A stretch of 16,962 nucleotides of DNA, from positions 1 through 16,962 of the forward strand of contig JAEDOB010000016.1 of NCBI GenBank assembly GCA_016302225.1, given 5' to 3'. The translations under genes were made by a program, and so were the position numbers. This DNA comes from Oscillospiraceae bacterium. Lineage in GTDB: Bacteria > Bacillota > Clostridia > Oscillospirales > Ruminococcaceae. Below, piece after piece: positions 13,693 through 16,962 of the stretch (position 1 is the first letter of the stretch; every line of letters begins with the position of its first letter). A model generated the notes under the pieces. That model was not told the DNA's origin. It worked only from the letters and a program-made list of their open reading frames with translations, and did not search any database.

Positions 13693-13814
13693 GTGATTAT
13701 GTAATACCAAACGCTAATTGATCACGGGAATCTCTCGGCGAAAAAACATATACGCAAGTTTTTTACGGCGATTTCTTCTCCGTGATTTATATGGCGTTTA
13801 GCATAATCAATTAT
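13688..13814 (+). repeat. 127-bp multi-block inverted-repeat element of unknown identity
   Basis: Four blocks pair in nested order: ATAAT (13688-13692) with ATTAT (13810-13814), GATTATG (13695-13701) with CATAATC (13802-13808), AAACGC (13709-13714) with GCGTTT (13794-13799), and ATCACGG (13721-13727) with CCGTGAT (13780-13786). An apical stem AAAAAAC (13741-13747) with GTTTTTT (13758-13764) sits inside. The total is 32 paired positions with asymmetric internal loops. It may be a structured 5' leader RNA or a small inserted element. I do not recognise a known family. Confidence 0.65.
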
Positions 13815-13958
13815 GCAAAAAATATTCCTATTATAGCAATGACCGCCGAAGCGTTTAATGAAGAAGTGAGAAAAGCATACGACTGCGGAATGAACGCATA
13901 TATCGCAAAGCCGATAAACGTTAGAGATCTTATAAAAACAATTTTATCTGTCGTATAA
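13791..13958 (+). pseudogene. C-terminal remnant of a response-regulator receiver domain
   Basis: From about 13815 the frame reads AKNIPIIAMTAEAFNEEVRK, then AYDCGMNAYIAKPINVRDLIK, and ends at a natural stop (13956-13958). This is the second half of a receiver domain, with its conserved Thr (AMTA) and Lys (AKP). It is closely similar to the receiver of the kinase gene just downstream (IPILAMTANAFEEDKKNAYN, then AGMNGHIAKPINVKDMM). The acidic pair and the phospho-acceptor Asp are absent. The residues before AKN (ATG at 13791, MAFSIINY) come from the inverted-repeat element rather than from a receiver. It is most likely the leftover 3' end of a lost or duplicated hybrid kinase gene and is probably not functional. 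Confidence 0.75.
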
Positions 13959-13969
13959 GCACAATTGCT

Positions 13970-14003
13970 TTGACAAAACCGTCAACGGATCACAACATAA
14001 TAT
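13970..14003 (+). promoter_or_regulatory. Weak promoter candidate just upstream of the hybrid kinase gene
   Basis: TTGACA (13970-13975) is a perfect -35, but the nearest -10-like sequence (CATAAT, 13996-14001) is 20 bases away, longer than the usual 16-18. It could be a weak or regulated promoter; otherwise the kinase is read from the TATAAT at 13687. Confidence 0.3.
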
Positions 14004-14024
14004 GATTTTCAGAGGGGATATGCT

Positions 14025-16916
14025 ATGTATATAGATTTTATGCTGTTTGCAGTGATAGCTCTTGCAACGGGGGTACTAATTTTATTCCGAATACTTAGCT
14101 CCAATATGAAATATCAGGAAAAGGGCTTTTTGCAGCTGCTCATTCTTGCAGTCTGCCACAATATAATTGATATTTTCTGGGGACTTACTTATTTTGACAA
14201 GCTGGGAATGGGACCGTTGGGATTGCAGATCTCCTCCTCCTTGTATTTCGTTTCAAATGCGATACTCTCGTTTACATGGTTTTCCTTCCTATACAGATTA
14301 CTGAACAGAGATAAACCAAAAAAGTGGGTCTTGACATTGGCGGCGATACCTATGACAGCGGTATTTTTTATGGTTATCGCCAATATTTGGACAGGCTCCC
14401 TCTTTACTATCGGTGATACGGTGGATTCTTATGCAAGAGGAAAATGGTACGCCATCGAACGAATAGGAACAACGGGGTATCTTGTTGTTATTTTTGCACT
14501 GACAGTAATAAAATTCTTTCAGGCAAAAGAAAAAAGCGAGCGGAAAAAGTGTGCTATCATAACGCTGTTTGCTATTGTTCCTATGGCATTTGATTTGCTG
14601 CAGGTATTCTTCGTTGCGGTACCGTGTACCTCCGTAGCATTCCAGATAGCTATTATCATTGTATATGCGTTTTTTTCTGTTGAACGGAGCGAGAATGTTC
14701 TGCTAAGTGTTTCCGAAAGGCAGAAAAGCAATTTGAAAACGGCACTTGTTAGGACTGCAATGTCCTGGTATGAATTCAACGCAGACAGAGATTGCATTTA
14801 TGACAGCAATATATACATTGATAAGGCTCATTGTGTAGATCAGCCCGAACACGTAGATAAGAAATATTCGGCATATTATGAGTTTCTGTCAAGCAGGGTG
14901 TTTCCAGAATTTATTGATTTATACAGGGAAACATTTTCTCCCGAAAATCTGAAAAAAAGCTTTGACCGTGAAAAATCGGAAATTTCCCTGCGGTATTGGA
15001 TAAGAGATGCGGCAGGAGAAGAAAAATACATTTTTCAGAATATTATTATGACACGGGACGAAGTGACAAAGGATATTATCGGATTTGCCTATACCAGAGA
15101 TATTACCGATGAAGAAATGCAGAAGCGTGAGATAGAAGAACAGCTGGAAGAAATAAAGACACTTAATGCACAGCTTGAAGACAAGCAGGAGGAGTATGAG
15201 GAGATCAATGAAGAGCTAAGCAGCAGAATCACTCAGATACAATCCATGAGTAAAATATATTTTGCTTCCTTTTACGTTGATGTCATTAACGATACCTTTG
15301 TAGAGATCAGCAATGTTGAGTTCGTAAGAAATGTGATCGGGACTTGCGGCAAAGCACAGGAATCGCTTTATATGATATGCGATAAAATGGTCAGCAGGGA
15401 AACGGCAGATAATTTGCGTGAATTTGTCGATCTCTCCACCATTGACGAGCGTATGCGGGAAACAGATGTAATTACCTGCGAATATATCGGTGTAAGATTG
15501 GGGTGGTGTCAACTCTATATGATCGCAGGAGATAGGGACACCGACGGAAAAATCAAAACGCTTTTTGTGGCATCTCGTACTATCCATGACGAAAAGCAGA
15601 GAGAAGAGCTGCAGAATAAAAAAATCGAAGAAGCGAGAATCGAAGCCGAAAAGGCTAATAGTGCAAAGACAGCTTGTCTGTTTAATATGTCCCACGATAT
15701 TCGCACTCCGATGAATGCCATTATCGGGTTCAGAGATCTTCTTGAAAAGCATCAGGAAGAGCCTGAGAAGAGAGCGGATTATCTCAAAAAGATAGAGGAC
15801 GCAAGCAGCGTTTTGCTTTCAATCATCAACAATGTTCTTGAAATGGCACGAATTGAAAAAGGGACCTTGGAGATGGACGAAACCGTATGGAGCGCAGAGC
15901 AGTTCAACGATACGCTTTATTCTGTTTTTCAAGAAATGATGGCTGAGAAGGGGATAGAGTTTACAAGAGAGATAGATGTAAAAAATCACTATGTTTTCTG
16001 TGACACTATCAAGCTGAGAAAGGTCTTTTTGAATATTCTTTCCAACGCATACAAGTACACCGATACGGGCGGAAGGGTCAATATGCGTTTGGAAGAAATA
16101 GCGTCCGAGCGTGAAGGCTATGCGCTGTACAAAACTACAATTTCAGATACGGGTATCGGTATAAGCAAGGAATTCCTGCCGCATATTTACGAGGAATTCA
16201 CAAGAGAGCATAATACCACCGACAACAAGATCGAGGGCACGGGTCTTGGTATGCCCATTGTAAAGCGTCTTGTTGAGTTTATGGAGGGTACAATAGAAAT
16301 AGAGAGCGAAAAGAATGTGGGCACAACGGTTATTGTAACGCTGCCGCACAGAATTGCGGAAAAGTCGGATATTTATACTCATTCCGATGTTGAATCGGAC
16401 TCACAAATATTTCAAGGAAAGCGTATCCTTCTTGCAGAGGATAATGACCTTAATGCTGAGATAGCAAGGGAGATACTCAAGGAGGCAGGCTTTATTGTCG
16501 AACGGGCGGCAGACGGACAGATCTGCGTGGATATGCTGAAAAATGCAGCTTCGGGATATTATGACATCGTTCTGATGGACATTCAGATGCCCAATATGAA
16601 TGGATATGATGCCGCACGGACCATCAGAGCGCTTGAAGATCTGCAAAAGGCGAAGATACCTATTCTTGCTATGACTGCAAATGCCTTTGAAGAGGATAAG
16701 AAAAATGCGTACAATGCAGGTATGAACGGACATATTGCCAAGCCGATCAATGTCAAGGATATGATGAAAGAACTGGCAAATATCATTATGATATTGTCAA
16801 TATCCCTTGACACATTTTCTACCCAAAATCCAAAAGCACTTGGGAATCAGCTCTCCGAAATGGAACAAATATCCATGGAGCGTAGCGGAATGGATATTTG
16901 TTCCATTTGGGTATGA
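14025..16916 (+). CDS. Hybrid sensor histidine kinase: 7TM, PAS-like, HisKA, HATPase, receiver
   Basis: The 963-residue protein starts after AGAGGGG (14011-14017). About seven membrane helices fill residues 4-220. A PAS-like domain follows (about 235-365, ending GFAYTRDITDEE), then a coiled coil (EEQLEEIKTLNAQLEDKQEE) and a second PAS-like domain (about 415-530, from FASFYVDVIND). HisKA has FNMSHDIRTPMNAIIGF with the phosphorylated His557. The ATPase domain has NILSNAYKY (Asn674), DTGIGIS (from Asp708) and EGTGLGMPIV (737-744). The receiver has LLAEDND (Glu805, Asp806), VLMDIQMP (phospho-acceptor Asp852), Thr884 and Lys906 in AKP. All catalytic residues are present. The receiver should end near residue 921; the last 42 residues (MILSISLDTF onward) are not receiver sequence and overlie a perfect inverted repeat. 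The signal and output partner are unknown. No separate output regulator is linked here. Confidence 0.92.
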   Translation: MYIDFMLFAVIALATGVLILFRILSSNMKYQEKGFLQLLILAVCHNIIDIFWGLTYFDKLGMGPLGLQISSSLYFVSNAILSFTWFSFLYRLLNRDKPKKWVLTLAAIPMTAVFFMVIANIWTGSLFTIGDTVDSYARGKWYAIERIGTTGYLVVIFALTVIKFFQAKEKSERKKCAIITLFAIVPMAFDLLQVFFVAVPCTSVAFQIAIIIVYAFFSVERSENVLLSVSERQKSNLKTALVRTAMSWYEFNADRDCIYDSNIYIDKAHCVDQPEHVDKKYSAYYEFLSSRVFPEFIDLYRETFSPENLKKSFDREKSEISLRYWIRDAAGEEKYIFQNIIMTRDEVTKDIIGFAYTRDITDEEMQKREIEEQLEEIKTLNAQLEDKQEEYEEINEELSSRITQIQSMSKIYFASFYVDVINDTFVEISNVEFVRNVIGTCGKAQESLYMICDKMVSRETADNLREFVDLSTIDERMRETDVITCEYIGVRLGWCQLYMIAGDRDTDGKIKTLFVASRTIHDEKQREELQNKKIEEARIEAEKANSAKTACLFNMSHDIRTPMNAIIGFRDLLEKHQEEPEKRADYLKKIEDASSVLLSIINNVLEMARIEKGTLEMDETVWSAEQFNDTLYSVFQEMMAEKGIEFTREIDVKNHYVFCDTIKLRKVFLNILSNAYKYTDTGGRVNMRLEEIASEREGYALYKTTISDTGIGISKEFLPHIYEEFTREHNTTDNKIEGTGLGMPIVKRLVEFMEGTIEIESEKNVGTTVIVTLPHRIAEKSDIYTHSDVESDSQIFQGKRILLAEDNDLNAEIAREILKEAGFIVERAADGQICVDMLKNAASGYYDIVLMDIQMPNMNGYDAARTIRALEDLQKAKIPILAMTANAFEEDKKNAYNAGMNGHIAKPINVKDMMKELANIIMILSISLDTFSTQNPKALGNQLSEMEQISMERSGMDICSIWV
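16858..16908. repeat. Perfect 19-bp inverted repeat at the 3' end of the kinase gene
   Basis: AAATGGAACAAATATCCAT (16858-16876) and ATGGATATTTGTTCCATTT (16890-16908) pair perfectly around a 13-base loop. The hairpin lies inside the coding frame and ends 8 bases before its end. An outer pair ACCCAAA (16821-16827) and TTTGGGT (16906-16912) overlaps the right arm. No T run follows directly (GGGTATGAATTTTAAAC), so a simple terminator is doubtful; an ancestral terminator or an inserted element are both possible. Confidence 0.7.
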
Positions 16917-16962
16917 ATTTTAAACTGTGTAAATGAATCTCCCACAACAATTTCGACAATAC

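Noticed and set aside
13688..13814. Simple rho-independent terminator
   Set aside because: The T6 tract lies inside the apical stem rather than after the base of the hairpin, and the outer arms extend on both sides of it.

Overview
The window looks like a chromosomal segment from a gut or rumen Clostridia bacterium, most like Ruminococcus or another Oscillospiraceae. This is inferred from moderate GC content, strong AGGAG-type ribosome sites, consensus sigma-A promoters, RCC1-repeat secreted proteins, a lipoprotein glycosidase and a hybrid histidine kinase of clostridial type. No species call is possible from the sequence alone. I see no rRNA, tRNA, CRISPR array or complete insertion sequence.

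Layout. (1) Positions 1-3463, minus strand: the first 1154 codons of a large secreted protein with seven RCC1 repeats; its 3' end lies outside the window. (2) 3464-3914: a divergent regulatory region with a hairpin, a dyad, and a textbook promoter plus palindromic operator for the next operon. (3) 3915-6816, plus: a two-gene operon of a TetR-family repressor and a 772-residue ATP-grasp/swivelling-His phosphotransferase. Its domain order matches rifampin phosphotransferase, not PEP synthase. (4) 6895-8859, minus: a Cache-domain chemoreceptor whose leader carries a 75-nt hairpin followed by six U. (5) 9372-9998, plus: a cytoplasmic SGNH hydrolase, overlapping tail to tail with an AraC-family regulator (9973-10776, minus). 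(6) 10925-13519, plus: a GH59 (galactocerebrosidase-type) lipoprotein, divergent from araC. (7) 13520-14024: two hairpin terminators, a promoter, a 127-bp multi-block inverted-repeat element and the broken tail of a receiver domain. (8) 14025-16916, plus: a 7TM-PAS-kinase-receiver hybrid protein with an odd C-terminal tail encoded over a perfect 19-bp inverted repeat.

How the parts may work together. The TetR protein probably represses its own operon through the 16-bp palindrome at the transcription start, so the phosphotransferase would be induced by a small molecule it modifies; the substrate is unknown. The AraC protein probably activates the GH59 gene through two CAGCAGA half-sites spaced exactly 21 bp apart. 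The SGNH hydrolase may belong to the same glycoconjugate-use locus. The chemoreceptor and hybrid kinase are sensory genes without linked partners here.

The points most worth following are the structured chemoreceptor leader, the inverted-repeat element abutting a receiver-domain remnant, the TetR plus RPH-like operon, and the 21-bp phased repeats upstream of the GH59 gene.
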